Source of the DNA: Pseudoips prasinana
Lineage: Eukaryota > Arthropoda > Insecta > Lepidoptera > Nolidae
Length of the DNA: 64,000 nt
Direction: 5' to 3'
NCBI GenBank assembly: GCA_951640165.1
Contig: OX621260.1
Coordinates: 20,044,001-20,108,000 of the forward strand
Shown here: positions 22,990 through 32,748 of the stretch, one piece after another
How positions within the stretch are numbered: position 1 is the first letter of the stretch
How the letters are laid out: each line of letters begins with the position of its first letter
Program-made: the position numbers and the translations under genes
Notes under the pieces: generated by a model
Seen by the model: the letters and a program-made list of their open reading frames with translations, nothing else
Told to the model about the DNA's origin: nothing
Databases searched by the model: none

Positions 22990-23155
22990 TCCTGTTCTTA
23001 ACACATGTATTACACTCTCGTGCCTTGGAGAGCACGAAAAGCCATCCCATCGAATCATAAGAGATGGAATAGACAGTGCCCCTGTGTATGAGATTCATTT
23101 GTGCATTATAATATGTCCTGCGCAGATGGCTAGTGTGGAGACTGGCCGCCGTATG
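22990..23155 (+). mobile_element. SINE-B body fragment
   Basis: TTACACTCTCGTGCCTTGGA GAGCACG, then ATGGAATAGACAGTGCCCCT and AGTGTGGAGACTGGCCGCCG. No head is present, and a SINE-C body follows directly. Confidence 0.6.
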
Positions 23156-23164
23156 CATCATTCG

Positions 23165-23385
23165 GAAACGGATAATGAGGTCCTGAGTTCAAATCCCGGT
23201 AAGTGCAATTATTTGTGTGATGAGCACGAATATTTGTTTCTGAGTCATGGGTGTTTTCTATGTATTTAAGTATTAATCTATCTATATAAGTATGTATATC
23301 GTCACCTGGTACACATAGTACAAGCTTTGCTTCGTTTGGGGCTAGGATTATCTGTGTAACACTGTCCCTAGATATTATTATTAAA
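23165..23385 (+). mobile_element. SINE-C, partial head
   Basis: It begins in a B-box region (GAGTTCAAATCCCGGTAAGT). It shares the SINE-C core (GATGAGCACGAATATTTGTT) and tail (GCTAGGATTATCTGTGTAAC, CCCTAGATATTATTATTA). Confidence 0.7.
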
Positions 23386-23399
23386 AACAAAAGTGATGG

Positions 23400-23640
23400 T
23401 GTAAAGGAAAATTTCTCAGTATCAGCGTTGAGTTTCGGAGTTTAGTTATTTACACTCTCGTGTCTCGTATAGCTGCCGGTCCTGTACCTGACCTCTTTCC
23501 GGTCATGTCGCTTGTCGTCCCATCGGATACTGTGATTAATGGAATAGAAAGAGCCCCTAACTATAATATTATCTGCGCAGATGGCTAGTCTTCATTGAGA
23601 TTGACCGCCATAGCCGAAATTCGACCAGTAGGACATTATA
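23400..23640 (+). mobile_element. SINE-B body fragment
   Basis: TCAGTATCAGCGTTGAGTTT to GAGATTGACCGCCATAGCCG. The head is absent. It abuts the full SINE-C that follows. Confidence 0.65.
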
Positions 23641-23641
23641 C

Positions 23642-23892
23642 TTGACGGTCACCATAGCCTAGTTGGTAGTGCTCCTGCCTACGAAGCTGGTGGTCCTGGG
23701 TTCGAATCCCGGTAAGTGCAAATATTTGTGTGATGAGCACGAATATTTGTTTCTGAGTCATGGATGTTTTCTATGTATTTATCTATATATATAAGTATGT
23801 ATATCGTCGCCTGGTACCCATAGTACAAGCTTTGCTTAGTTTGGGGCTAGGATGATCTGTGTGACATTGTCCCCAGATATTATTATATATTA
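23642..23892 (+). mobile_element. SINE-C, full length
   Basis: Head GTCACCATAGCCTAGTTGGT (A box), GGTTCGAATCCCGG (B box), a core shared with SINE-A and SINE-D, and a tail ending in repeated TATTA. This is the reference copy for the family. Confidence 0.9.
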
Positions 23893-23924
23893 TATTATTA
23901 TCAGATAGTATAAAAATAGTGGTC

Positions 23925-24037
23925 ATTATTTACACACGGCCATCTGATCCCAAACTTGCTTAGTTTGCAGCTTGTACTATGGAAACCAGATAACGGATAT
24001 ATTTTTAATAATACTTTTCTTTTGTAAATACATATTT
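23925..24037 (-). mobile_element. SINE-A tail fragment
   Basis: It runs from ACACACGGCCATCTGATCCC to CTTTTCTTTTGTAAATACAT and lacks head and core. Confidence 0.7.
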
Positions 24038-24236
24038 ATAAAACAAGCAGTAATTATATATATCATATTATTATTATTAAACATCCTGTCTCGGATCGTT
24101 TCAAACAAGAAACTCATTTGTTTTATCCAAGTTAACCTCCCCGACCTTATAACAACGGTTTCTTATCTGCCTCATAATTTTTTATGATACCAATTGTGTG
24201 CTCTATCGGTCTGTATAAAATAAGGAACAGGAAAAG

Positions 24237-24441
24237 TTTTCTACTTAGAGCTATGATAAATGTATAATGTACAGACGCCAGCACATCCAGCAACCCCAAT
24301 CTGTCAAATTTCTTTTATAGATTTTCAACTTTATCACATAAGCATAAAGTTTACTTTCAATTGGGAAAATTTGACAGATTTGGGTAGCATGATGTGCTGG
24401 CGTCTGTAGGTACATTTGTCATAGTTTTAAGTAGAAAATAT
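24237..24441. mobile_element. Foldback repeat enclosing a MITE
   Basis: The outer arms TTTTCTACTTAGAGCTATGA and (reversed) TTTTCTACTTAAAACTATGA enclose a second inverted-repeat element. Either this is a MITE inside a MITE, or the inner family's terminal repeat extends outward in this copy only. Confidence 0.65.
24272..24406. mobile_element. MITE, CAGACGCC family, copy 1
   Basis: Terminal inverted repeats of about 40 bp begin CAGACGCCAGCACATC and contain CCCCAATCTGTCAAATTT. They are flanked by TA on both sides, as for Tc1/mariner-type targets. No coding sequence. Confidence 0.85.
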
Positions 24442-24474
24442 AATGACAGTAAATGAGGCAAAAGGGGTGTGCAT

Positions 24475-24532
24475 AGATCGTGACAAATGGAAATCCGTTG
24501 TCTCTGCCTACCCCTCTGGGAAACAGGCATTT
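24475..24532 (-). repeat. Dispersed repeat (GACTCACGCCTGTT family)
   Basis: Reversed GATCGTGACAAATGGAAATC and GTCTCTGCCTACCCCTCTGG. It is the short inverse of the blocks at 20.1 and 31.3 kb. Confidence 0.55.
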
Positions 24533-24611
24533 TTTATTTCCCGAATATTCTTACATGATGTATATTTGCAAGATAAGAATTCGCATCTCGTGTTTTCTTT
24601 TTCGTTATCTA

Positions 24612-24760
24612 GATGGCGCCAGTGGTCAAGACAGTAGCCTCGCCACTTTGTGTCATGAGTTCGATTCCCGCACAGGACTTCCATTTTTATGACCTATAAC
24701 TATATCAGAGTCTGAATGTGGTTTGTGTCCTTCAATTATATGTCTTAAATTTTAGTTTTA
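24612..24760 (+). mobile_element. tRNA-headed SINE remnant, unnamed
   Basis: CAGTGGTCAAGACAGTAGCC looks like an A box and GAGTTCGATTCCCGCA like a B box. A CAGAGTCTGAATGTGG core word follows. It belongs to none of the five named families. Confidence 0.45.
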
Positions 24761-25210
24761 TAGCAATAATCTCAAAAATGGGAATTCATGAATTTTATTG
24801 TCCGGCGGGTCTTGAACCAGCACTCTCCCAAACCGGGGTAGGAGCTCTGTGATAATCTACAAAGGATGCATACTGGTAGATCATATTTAGGATTCCCTTG
24901 CTAACACCCTTTAGGAAGATGTAGGTGTTATTTATCGCCCTTGTTTTATAGAAACATGGCCAACTGATATGTTCACAGTTGCATGTGAAAGATCATATCA
25001 TATTGCCAATAATCATCAAATATTAGTTTCAAAGTATTATTATAAATTGAAAATACATAAAAATATATAATTTCAAAAATGGGGAAGTCATAAATTTTAT
25101 CGGACGTTCTATACTTTCCCATCTGTGAGATTCGTTTTCATTTTCCAAGTACTCTGTGAAACAGGGATTAATGTCTACCTAGTTGGGATATTATATCTAA
25201 TAACTATCCA
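24761..25210. other. Spacer with small repeat scraps
   Basis: A reversed SINE head-like GGCGGGTCTTGAACCAGCAC is near 24803, and an H2 scrap (GTAGGAGCTCTGTGATAATC) near 24838. No gene. Confidence 0.4.
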
Positions 25211-25211
25211 T

Positions 25212-25440
25212 CTTGGTACAACTAACACAGTGGCATCTGATGCCCAAACTAGGCAGAGCCTGTTCTATGGCAACCAGACAAGTCACATAACAAATAACAC
25301 AAAAATTTGTCCATACTGCCGGTTTTCTATAGACATACATACTCGTATTATAGATATTATTCGTATTACACCCAGACACAGAGCAAATAATATTGCTCAT
25401 CAAATAGATTTATCCTGGGTAAGGATCTAACCCTTCTGGC
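25212..25440 (-). mobile_element. SINE-D
   Basis: Tail ACAGTGGCATCTGATGCCCA, then CAACCAGACAAGTCACATAA and a core in reverse. The head is degraded (CCTGGGTAAGGATCTAACCC). Confidence 0.65.
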
Positions 25441-25599
25441 TTCGCATTTAGGGTCACAAAGATCTCTAACTTTTTTTTTTTTAATTTATTTTTTTAACGT
25501 CGTTTTTTAACAACTCAGGTCATTAACGACCACCATATTGGCAGCATATATTATTTCAGTATTTACTTAATTAAATCAACTTATACATATTGATCATTC
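25441..25599. other. Spacer with poly-T tract
   Basis: A T-rich run (25469-25496) could be the tail of the minus-strand LINE piece to the right. Confidence 0.3.
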
Positions 25600-25815
25600 T
25601 TAAATAGGTTAATCTATATAGGTCTGTTCGTATCCGCACTCATTTAAACAGTCTTTTATATTATTAGGGACTTTACAGATCCGCTTTTCTTCATTGAAAT
25701 CAAAAAATTCTACTAAAACATGTACAACAGTAAGGTCTAGTCCACACTTGCATTTATTTTTGTCAGTTTTCGTAATTAGATGTTTGTTTCTTTCGATGTT
25801 TAAAGTCAATGACAT
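25600..25815 (-). mobile_element. Probable LINE C-terminal fragment
   Basis: A 68-codon frame contains NKCKCG, then VHVLVEF and ends DCLNECGYEQTYID. The pattern C-x-C-G...H-x3-E with an acidic tail resembles the zinc-binding end of LINE polyproteins (CR1/Jockey/I types). It has no start context of its own. The clade cannot be decided. Confidence 0.4.
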
Positions 25816-26244
25816 ATTATTACAATGATATTTATTAGATCTAACATCTGCTTGGCAGCTCGCTTGAAACTCGAGATATGAAAGGAATTTTAATTATGTT
25901 TTCCGGATTATTATATGTATCTTCAATCCATGTACTCATTTAAAAATACATACCTACTACTCAACTCATTCCAAGAAATGAGAACCTATACTTAGAGCCA
26001 ACGCATTTTCATATTTTTTTTTATGTAATAGAAAGGCAAACGACTAAGTGGGTCACCTGGATGGTAAGTGTTAATCAGTGTATCCAGGAGGTAAATTAAA
26101 GGAAGCTTTGAAAGGAATATTGACGGTTTTTTTTAATATTACAGTTAGCCTTGGAAAATTTCTCTTCTTCACCGGGTAATATAAAGATGCTGCCAACGTC
26201 AGTCAAATTTACAGAAATTGACCTATATATCACTCAGTGCAACA
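25816..26244. other. AT-rich spacer
   Basis: GTAATAGAAAGGCAAACGAC followed by GGATGGTAAGTG (near 26026-26070) resembles a LINE 3' UTR, but the match is too short to call. Confidence 0.3.
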
Positions 26245-26249
26245 CCAGG

Positions 26250-26487
26250 GGCTCTACCGGCTAAGTCGCCGAACATCGTTTTCGTGAATGGCGTTCATAT
26301 AAATAAAGGTTCAAATGACTTAATCAATCGTTAACTCGGCTTCCATGACCACATGTGACGTCATAAATGGTCCGGAATCGATTGTCAACGTTGCAGCCGA
26401 TTTAACAATTGATTAAGTCATTTTTAACCTTTATTTATTTGAATGCCATTCAGGAAAACGATGTTCGGCGACTTAGCCGGTAGAACC
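26250..26487. mobile_element. CCAGG-target MITE, copy 2
   Basis: Inverted arms of about 95 bp begin GGCTCTACCGGCTAAGTCGC and nearly meet in the middle. The flanks are CCAGG (26245-26249) and CCAGA (26488-26492), read as a 5-bp target duplication with one change. It is non-coding. Confidence 0.85.
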
Positions 26488-26639
26488 CCAGAGCAGCCGC
26501 AAGTGCGCTGCCGGCCTATAAGTGAGGAATAGGCTCGCTTCTGTGTTATATATTTATACAGGTAGATAATTACCATCAATCCTCTACATTGGTTGTTCAA
26601 AATCACCTTACACATAATTAATATTAAATATCTTACGAC

Positions 26640-26750
26640 AACCAATACTGTACTGCAGCCATCTGGTTCCAAACTAGGTGGAGCCGTTACTATGGCAACG
26701 AGATAACTGACAAACGTAGTTATGTATTTCTAAATACCTATTATTATTTA
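26640..26750 (-). mobile_element. SINE-D tail fragment
   Basis: GCAGCCATCTGGTTCCAAAC and ATGGCAACGAGATAACTGAC are the reversed SINE-D/A tail. A Helitron follows directly. Confidence 0.6.
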
Positions 26751-26927
26751 CTAGCTGTGCCCCGCGGTTTTACCCGCCTTAAGCTTTATAAAAAATAGCC
26801 TATGTGTTATTCGGATATATAAGCTATATTACTACAAAGTTTCAACTAAAATCCGTTCGGTAGTTTTTGCGTGAAGAAGTAACAAACATACACACTCACA
26901 AACTTTCGCCTTTATAATATTAGTGTC
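26751..26927 (-). mobile_element. H1 Helitron
   Basis: Left CTAGCTGTGCCCCGCGGTTT. Right ACTTTCGCCTTTATAATATT with AGTGTCA in place of AGTGTGA. Confidence 0.85.
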
Positions 26928-26964
26928 ATTATAGATTTATTTATTACGGATACCAATAGAAAAA

Positions 26965-27125
26965 AAAAAATAGTTTCTAAGCGTCTCCGTGCTTCGGAGG
27001 GCACGTTAAGCTGTCCGTCAATGTTGTAGCCATTTAGCAACAGACGTTAAGCCATGTCAGAGGCTTATAACTGGGCGGCTTGAACAACTCTGACACTAGG
27101 GTAACCACTGCAACTACCATAAGTA
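26965..27125 (+). mobile_element. SINE-5S, 5'-truncated
   Basis: The 5S-derived head is missing. The body is clear: CGTCTCCGTGCTTCGGAGGG, GCCATGTCAGAGGCTTATAA, AACTCTGACACTAGGGTAAC. Confidence 0.75.
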
Positions 27126-27500
27126 ACTATCACACAAAGTGTTCATTAGTTAGTTTAAAGTTAATGAAGGCCAATGTAGAATATATAAGAATAAAACTAT
27201 ACGTATTGACTATGTATTAGGAATACAAACTGTATTCATACAGTGTAATAATCATAGTGATTGATTAATTCAATGGAGGCAGCTGCCGTGTGATTGGGTC
27301 GCATTCTGCATATCAATTGTTCTCAATCGTTTGCGCGGACTTTGGCGGCGCAATGCCACGCATTCATATAGTAAAATAATATTTACAACAATACCTAGGT
27401 CGTAAATATTTATACATCTATGAATCATGTGGGAATTAAATGACTAGATTCCCTACACTTGAATACAGACTATACAGAACTTATTTTTTTAATTTGTTAA
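27126..27500. other. Spacer without a gene
   Basis: GTTTGCGCGGACTTTGGCGG near 27330 is GC-richer but unassigned. Confidence 0.35.
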
Positions 27501-27746
27501 TCCTAGTAATATTATAAACGCGAAAGTTTGTAAGTATGGATGGATGGATGTTGTTATTCTTTCACGTAAAAACTACCGGATGGATTTTAATGAAACTGTA
27601 CAATAATATAGCTTATACATCAGAATAACACATAGGCTACACTTTATAAAGACATTGTGTGAATTGTCCAAAATATGACGATAAGTGTCAAGTAAGTAGG
27701 AAAAAATCTACCATCTGCGAGCAATTCCGGCATGCACTGACAAAAC
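27501..27746 (+). mobile_element. H1-double Helitron, 3'-truncated
   Basis: It starts TCCTAGTAATATTATAAACG and carries the linker ATGACGATAAGTGTCAAGTA. It ends before the second 5' head, in an A/T-rich run. Confidence 0.8.
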
Positions 27747-27910
27747 TGCAAAAATTAAAAAAGTTAAAAAAATAGTTATAGTTAATAAATTTCCTGGTAC
27801 AACGAACTCACTTCTAACTCAACAACTCTCACATACATTCGAAAATTCAGCGCCTTAGGGTTGAATTCTAGATCACTAACTTTACAGTCCAACGGTATAT
27901 CCACTAGACT

Positions 27911-28580
27911 ATGTCGAAACTAGACAAAATTTTCCTCCAAGGATTTTGGGGGTTATGCTCTAATCTAATCCAAAAAAGATTTCTTTGGCATCTAGCATAC
28001 TCATCTGGATTTGCTAAAACAACACGATCGTATGAAGCCAGACTATCTCACTTCCGAATGACGTCCTTGGAGAAACGCAGAACAATCATAGATGCCACTT
28101 TTCTGTATAAAATTCTCCGAAGCAAAATAGATTGTCCTCAATTACTCCTAAAATTCCAATTTAAGGTCCCTGCTAGATACCCTCGTTCCGCTATTACTCC
28201 ATTACATCCTTCACTCCATAGAACAGTACTTGGTGCAAGCTCCATCCATCTTCCCTCGGCTTTGTAAACTTCTGAATGCCTACAGCGATATTGTTGACAT
28301 ATATTTCGACTCACTTGCCAAGTTCCCCAAAACAGTTAGTGAATATTTTAGATAAGTAAAGTTAGTTACACTAGTTATTGTTGTATATTTTTAAATTTAT
28401 TATTGTTACATTATTGTATAATTTATTACATAAGCAGTAAATGATTTGTATGTAGTGCATGAGGTGCTTACCTCTAAAACATTGTTACAATAGGGCCTGT
28501 AAATAGATAATGTTTGAGATAATTTATAAGTTTTTAAGTGTAAACAATTGTTGGTGAGCCAATAAATAAATAAATAAAAT
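27911..28580 (+). mobile_element. LINE 3' fragment (Jockey/CR1-like), with (TAAA)n tail
   Basis: The frame from 27911 gives QKRFLWHLAYSSG, RLSHFRMTSLEKRRTIIDAT and FLYKILRSKIDCPQLL. After a frameshift it gives DIYFDSLAKFPKTVSEYFR before a stop near 28352. These are typical of the C-terminal domain after the reverse transcriptase in Jockey/CR1-type LINEs. The 3' UTR ends GGTGAGCCAATAAATAAATA, a polyadenylation-like repeated tail. The 5' part was lost at insertion, so it is not a gene. Confidence 0.75.
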
Positions 28581-28596
28581 CTCTTCTAATCATCAC

Positions 28597-29487
28597 AAGC
28601 CAAATATTTGGGGGTGATCCTCGATCACAGGCTAAACTTCAGGGAGCACCTGCGGACCGTTCGCAATCGGGCCGCATTTGCTCTTGGTCGATTACACTGC
28701 CTCTTGAATGCACGCAGTAAAATGTCCCTTGATAACAAGGTGAGAATTTACAAGACGTGCATTCGACCGATAATGACGTACGCGAGCCCGGTGTTCGCGC
28801 ACGCCAGTCCCAGTTCCCTATACCGACTCCAAACGCTTCAGAATCGGTTCATGCGGCGCGCCGTGTGGGCGCACCATGGTACGTCCGCAATAAAAACCTA
28901 CACACCGATCTCTAACTGCCTACCATCAAGCAGTGGATGAAGCAGGCGTCAAAAACATACTTTGACTCGGCCACTCACCATCCAAACCATTTGGTGGTAA
29001 AGGCGGTCAAGTACACCCCATCGCACTTCTCACGTAAGCACCGTCGTCCCAGGATCGTCCTGGACGAACCGGACGACGAGATTACTGCCTACCTTGAACA
29101 AGTTAAAGTCATTAGAAACTCTCGTGACACTATACACAAACCGATTATTCGTACTCGTCGCACGAGAGTACGACCGCGAACGCGTCGCGACCACCAACGC
29201 CCTCCATGACCCTTAGTTTGCATATCGTATCGATAAAAAGCCCCCTCAACGCGGACGGGGGCCGCGTCATGTCATTAACGTAGTGCGAAAGTTGCACAAA
29301 ACTCCCTAAAATGATGATCTTGCCCTCTCCCCGCCAGTAATCGCCTAGAGTCGAGGTTCGAACCCCACAGCGGGTGCCCTCCGGCCCGGGTTACTTAATT
29401 GCTAGACGGCTCGAGCCCTCTGCTCGCCTCTATAGTCCGGTGAAGCAGTGAAAGCCTCCTTACTAACTGTAGCGTCTACAAAAAAAA
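28597..29487 (+). mobile_element. 5'-truncated Jockey-clade LINE (BMC1-like)
   Basis: The first frame reads YLGVILDHRLNFREHL, ALGRLHCLLNARSKMSL and IYKTCIRPIMTYASPVFAHA, the C-terminal side of a Jockey-clade reverse transcriptase. After a frameshift near 28937 it continues with ASKTYFDSATHHPNHLVV and LDEPDDEITAY to a stop at 29209. A GC-rich 3' UTR and a short A-tail follow. TCTAATCATCAC flanks both sides (28585-28596 and 29488-29499), a 12-bp target duplication, so this is a clean insertion just behind the tail of the previous LINE. Confidence 0.85.
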
Positions 29488-29499
29488 TCTAATCATCAC

Positions 29500-29925
29500 G
29501 CTTTGCAAACGACTTGGCCATCGCAGAAGGTTATTCTTACCCGTTATTCTATGAGGGCATTAAAATGTATGGTCTAAAAACGTGTTTGTATCTTAATTTA
29601 TACCACACTTTCGCCGTAGATGGAGCCACTAGCACACCAAAACAGTAAAATCAACGTTATCATTGAATTAAATTAAACATTAAGCGGTACTTACGACGTG
29701 TAATGTACTCTTGGATTATAAAGCCGAAAATAAGATAGTATTATAAATCTTTCTTTCATAACAGACATTAAATGCTCTTTTTTATCGGTGTCGTATTTGA
29801 TTCATCTAATTTAATTAAATCTGGCATTGAATAATTTTATTACTGTTAGTATTAAAAGAACCCGCTTCAGGTAGTGGCCAAGTCATGCAGTCAGTTAGTT
29901 CTTAATGTCTTAATCAATAGAGAGT
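29500..29925. other. AT-rich spacer
   Basis: No feature is recognised. Confidence 0.4.
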
Positions 29926-30029
29926 ATAATAATATCTAGGGACATTATTCACACGCGGCCATCTGATCCCAAACTAACCAGAGCTTGTACCATGGAAACC
30001 AGATAACTGATATACTACATATTAATACT

Positions 30030-30320
30030 ACTTTTATTTTTTTAATTAATTATAGTTTATATTCACGTAGGCTTTAAAAAACCGCTTGTAAATAGTCAGA
30101 ACATGTTTGTAGTAATATAATTAAGTAGGTGTACATAATTATTTCTATTCACATAGATATTTAGGTACACGGTTGTATGAAAACATTTATAAAATTTATT
30201 TTATAATAGCAATGATATTTAGCTAGCTTGTATTAAGTTATTGTCAAAGAGATTATGTTTAAGTTTAATTATCAAAATTTATAGTTTTAGCTGTATTTTT
30301 ATTACATATTGTCTGAATTA
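30030..30320 (-). mobile_element. LINE 3' UTR inside SINE-A (chimera copy 2)
   Basis: TTATATTCACGTAGGCTTTA, AAACCGCTTGTAAATAGTCA and ATTTAGCTAGCTTGTATTAA, ending at ATTGTCTGAA. The junctions match those at 18.57-18.83 kb. Confidence 0.75.
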
Positions 30321-30329
30321 TATAGATAA

Positions 30330-30509
30330 CTAGCTGTGCCCCGTGGTTCTTCCCGCATTAAACTTTATAAATTATAGCCAGGATGTCAGCTATCTCAATA
30401 CCAAATTTTATTAAAATCTCTCCAGCCGTTTAGATGTGAAGATGTAGCAAACATATACACTCACACAGTCACACACTCACAAACTTTTGCTTTTGTAATA
30501 TCATTGGGA
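30330..30509 (-). mobile_element. H1 Helitron inside SINE-A
   Basis: It splits the SINE core word GATAATTACACCC between A and T, the expected Helitron target. Left CTAGCTGTGCCCCGTGGTTC; right TTTTGTAATATCATTGGGA. Confidence 0.85.
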
Positions 30510-30649
30510 TTACACCCAGACTCAGGACAAACAGACATGTTAAAGCACACAAATATCTGTCCTGGATGGGAATCGAACCCACGACCTGCGGCGTAAAAAA
30601 GCAAGCATTTACCAACCACGCATACCAGGCCGTCAGTAATGGAGGGTAA

Positions 30650-30815
30650 ACGTAATTTTTTTTTTAAGACAACGCCCGCATTAGGGGATCTAATTCCTGT
30701 GTCGCGGGGTACTTTACAAACATATAATAGACACAAATTACATCCAGACTCCAACAACTATTAATGGGTCACACAAATAGTTGTCCGGCGCGGGACTCGA
30801 ACCCGCGACACTGTG
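30650..30815 (-). mobile_element. SINE-E, full length
   Basis: An oligo-T end, GACAACGCCCGCATTAGGGG, CAAATTACATCCAGACTCCA, and head GGACTCGAACCCGCGAC reversed. Confidence 0.8.
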
Positions 30816-31156
30816 TGATGGTTTACTCAATCTCTGCTCGAGTTGTGACTACTGTCAGTCTTTAATTTAAATAAATATCCAGTGTTGAGTTACTGGAACA
30901 CAATTTATTATGGCGGACTAAGACTGGTTGTATTCTCTGCGCCTACGCAGCTGTGGGCGGACCGCCCGATGCACATACTTGATCTTGAATTGTTTACTGC
31001 CTATGCACCGTATTAATCATTGCCGTAATGAAACATGTCAGCCGATTTTTATTTCAATTAAAATGGTTGAAATCAACGGAAGCCTGCGGTAGCGGAACAC
31101 CACCCACGTTGGTATTTTGATGAAGAAACATCACGACTTAATTATGGAACGAATAT
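30816..31156. other. Spacer without a gene
   Basis: A somewhat GC-richer block (CTGTGGGCGGACCGCCCGAT near 30950) has no recognisable frame. Confidence 0.35.
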
Positions 31157-32208
31157 AAAAACGGCCAAGCTCGCGTCGGACGCGCACACGAAGGGTTCCG
31201 TACTATTATCTATAAAAACTGTTACAGTTGCGGTTTTGTTCGGATTTAAAATAATACATACATAGACTCACGCCTGTTTCCCAGAGGGGTAGGCAGAGAC
31301 AACGAATTTCCATTTGTCACGATCTTTGCACACTTCTTAAAATAATGACCCAAAAAATTATAATAATTTAACAGTTGGTACTACAAATAACAAATTAAAG
31401 TGAAAAAATGTACTCTGGTCGATTCAACTACTAACTTTGTCATGTTACCACTAGATGTCATGTCGGTAAATTATTATTCATCAGAATTGTCTTTGGCTAT
31501 GTGTCAAAACTTCACGATGTAAAGTAATGTAAACAAAACGAAATTACGTTAATTTCACTGTATTCAATCGAAAATCCTACCAAGAAGTGTTCTAAAAGGC
31601 GTTTTTAGGGTTCCGTAGCCAAATGGCAAAAAAGGGAACCCTTATAGATTCGTCATGTCTGTCTGTCTGTCTGTCCGTCCGTATGTCACAGCCACTTTTT
31701 TCCGAAACTATAAGAGCTGTACTGCTGAAACTTGGTAAGTAGGTGTATTCTGTGAACCGTATTAAGATTTTTACATAAAAATAATAATAATTTTGGGGGG
31801 ATGCCATACATAGAACTGAAACTCAAAAAAATTTTTTTCATCGTACCCATACATGTGGGTTGTCTATGGATAGGTCTTCAAAAATGATATTGAGGTTCCT
31901 AATATAATTTTTTTCTAAACTGAATAGTTTGCGCGAGAGACACTTCCAAAGTGGAAAAATGAGTGTGTGTCCCCCCCCCCCCCCCCATGTAACTTCTAAA
32001 ATAAGAGCATGATAAAACTAAAAAGAAATATATGTTGTACATGACCATGGAAACTAACAACGAAAATTGGTTTGAACGAGATCTACCAAGTATTTTTTTT
32101 TTTAATACGTCATATACCGCAATTTGCTTTCATTTAATCAACTGAAATACTTGCTGCAGCGGAACCCTTCATGTGCGAGTCCCACTCGCACTTGACCGGT
32201 TTTTTTAT
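31157..32208. mobile_element. About 1-kb terminal-inverted-repeat element
   Basis: The left end AACGGCCAAGCTCGCGTCGG leads to GAAGGGTTCCGT. The right end, reversed, reads AACCGGTCAAGTGCGAGTGG leading to GAAGGGTTCCGC. The inside holds (GTCT)n at 31658-31675, a C run at 31973-31988 and a dispersed block at 31255-31335. No transposase frame is present. I know this terminal motif as common in Lepidoptera but cannot place its superfamily. Confidence 0.65.
31255..31335 (+). repeat. Dispersed repeat (GACTCACGCCTGTT family)
   Basis: CATACATAGACTCACGCCTG and GGGTAGGCAGAGACAACGAA. Same block as at 20.1 kb. Confidence 0.6.
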
Positions 32209-32289
32209 TCGGAAGCGCTAAACTAAAGTGACAGATAAAACTGCGAGTCTATATTACAGAGATATTACAGACAGAGATATAGTAGAAAA

Positions 32290-32445
32290 TAATTTAGAAT
32301 AAGATTTATTTTATAATAGTAACGATATTTAGCTAGCTTAAATTAAGTTATTGTCAAGGATCATGTGTAGGATTCACTATCGAAATTTTTAATTTTAGCT
32401 ATATTTTTACTATATATTCTGAATGGTTCTGTCTATATTATATAG
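32290..32445 (-). mobile_element. LINE 3' UTR fragment
   Basis: TTTATTTTATAATAGTAACG, ATATTTAGCTAGCTTAAATT and TCTGAATGGTTCTGTCTATA. It belongs to the UTR family seen inside SINE-A, but here it extends past TCTGAA. Confidence 0.65.
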
Positions 32446-32502
32446 TTTTTTTCCCATCTCAAAAATGCCCAACTCGTCTTAAGAAGTTTTCACTTTGTAT
32501 CC

Positions 32503-32748
32503 CTAAGGGTCAGCGCAGACAGAGAGGAGCGCAGCGAAGAGGATTTTATTAAGGCACTAGAAAATCAACTTTAGAGCTATAGTAATAAAGTGCATATATA
32601 CTTGTACCTGACAAAATGCTCGCGCAGTCTCGCGCATTATAATGTTCAAGCATACATGCACTTTATTTGAATAATTTTAAAGTTGATTTTCTAGTGTCTT
32701 AATAAAATCCTCTCCGCTGCGCTCCTCTCTGTCTGTGCTGACCCTTAG
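32503..32748. mobile_element. MITE with about 65-bp terminal inverted repeats
   Basis: The left arm starts CTAAGGGTCAGCGCAGACAG; the reversed right arm starts CTAAGGGTCAGCACAGACAG. Both continue with AGAGGAGCGCAGCG and TTTTATTAAG. It sits between ATCCC and TTAGTCGCCTTTTACG, words that normally adjoin in a lepidopteran repeat. A TWA-type target (PIF/Harbinger-like) would fit. Confidence 0.85.

Larger units (their letters stand above)
29930..30635 (-). mobile_element. SINE-A carrying a LINE 3' UTR and a Helitron
   Basis: Tail side GCGGCCATCTGATCCCAAAC; core and head resume after the two insertions at TTACACCCAGACTCAGGACA and continue to the A box (TACCAACCACGC reversed). The B-box copy AATCGAACCCACGACC is intact. 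The host SINE is interrupted twice. Confidence 0.85.

Noticed and set aside
22880..23161. Possible exon (..KIVEDRSDTVFVNRFTELH..) on the minus strand
   Set aside because: Half of the frame lies in a SINE-B body, and the rest has a local GTTTACAGGACTC/GAGTTCTGTAAAC hairpin and no trustworthy splice frame. I recognise no family.
27911..29209. Two host genes in 27.9-29.2 kb
   Set aside because: Both frames are C-terminal parts of LINE polyproteins with retroposon tails, and the second has a target duplication.
31658..31680. GTCT arrays as a stand-alone feature
   Set aside because: The same short array occurs inside H3 and H1 Helitrons and the inverted-repeat element, so it is part of those repeats.
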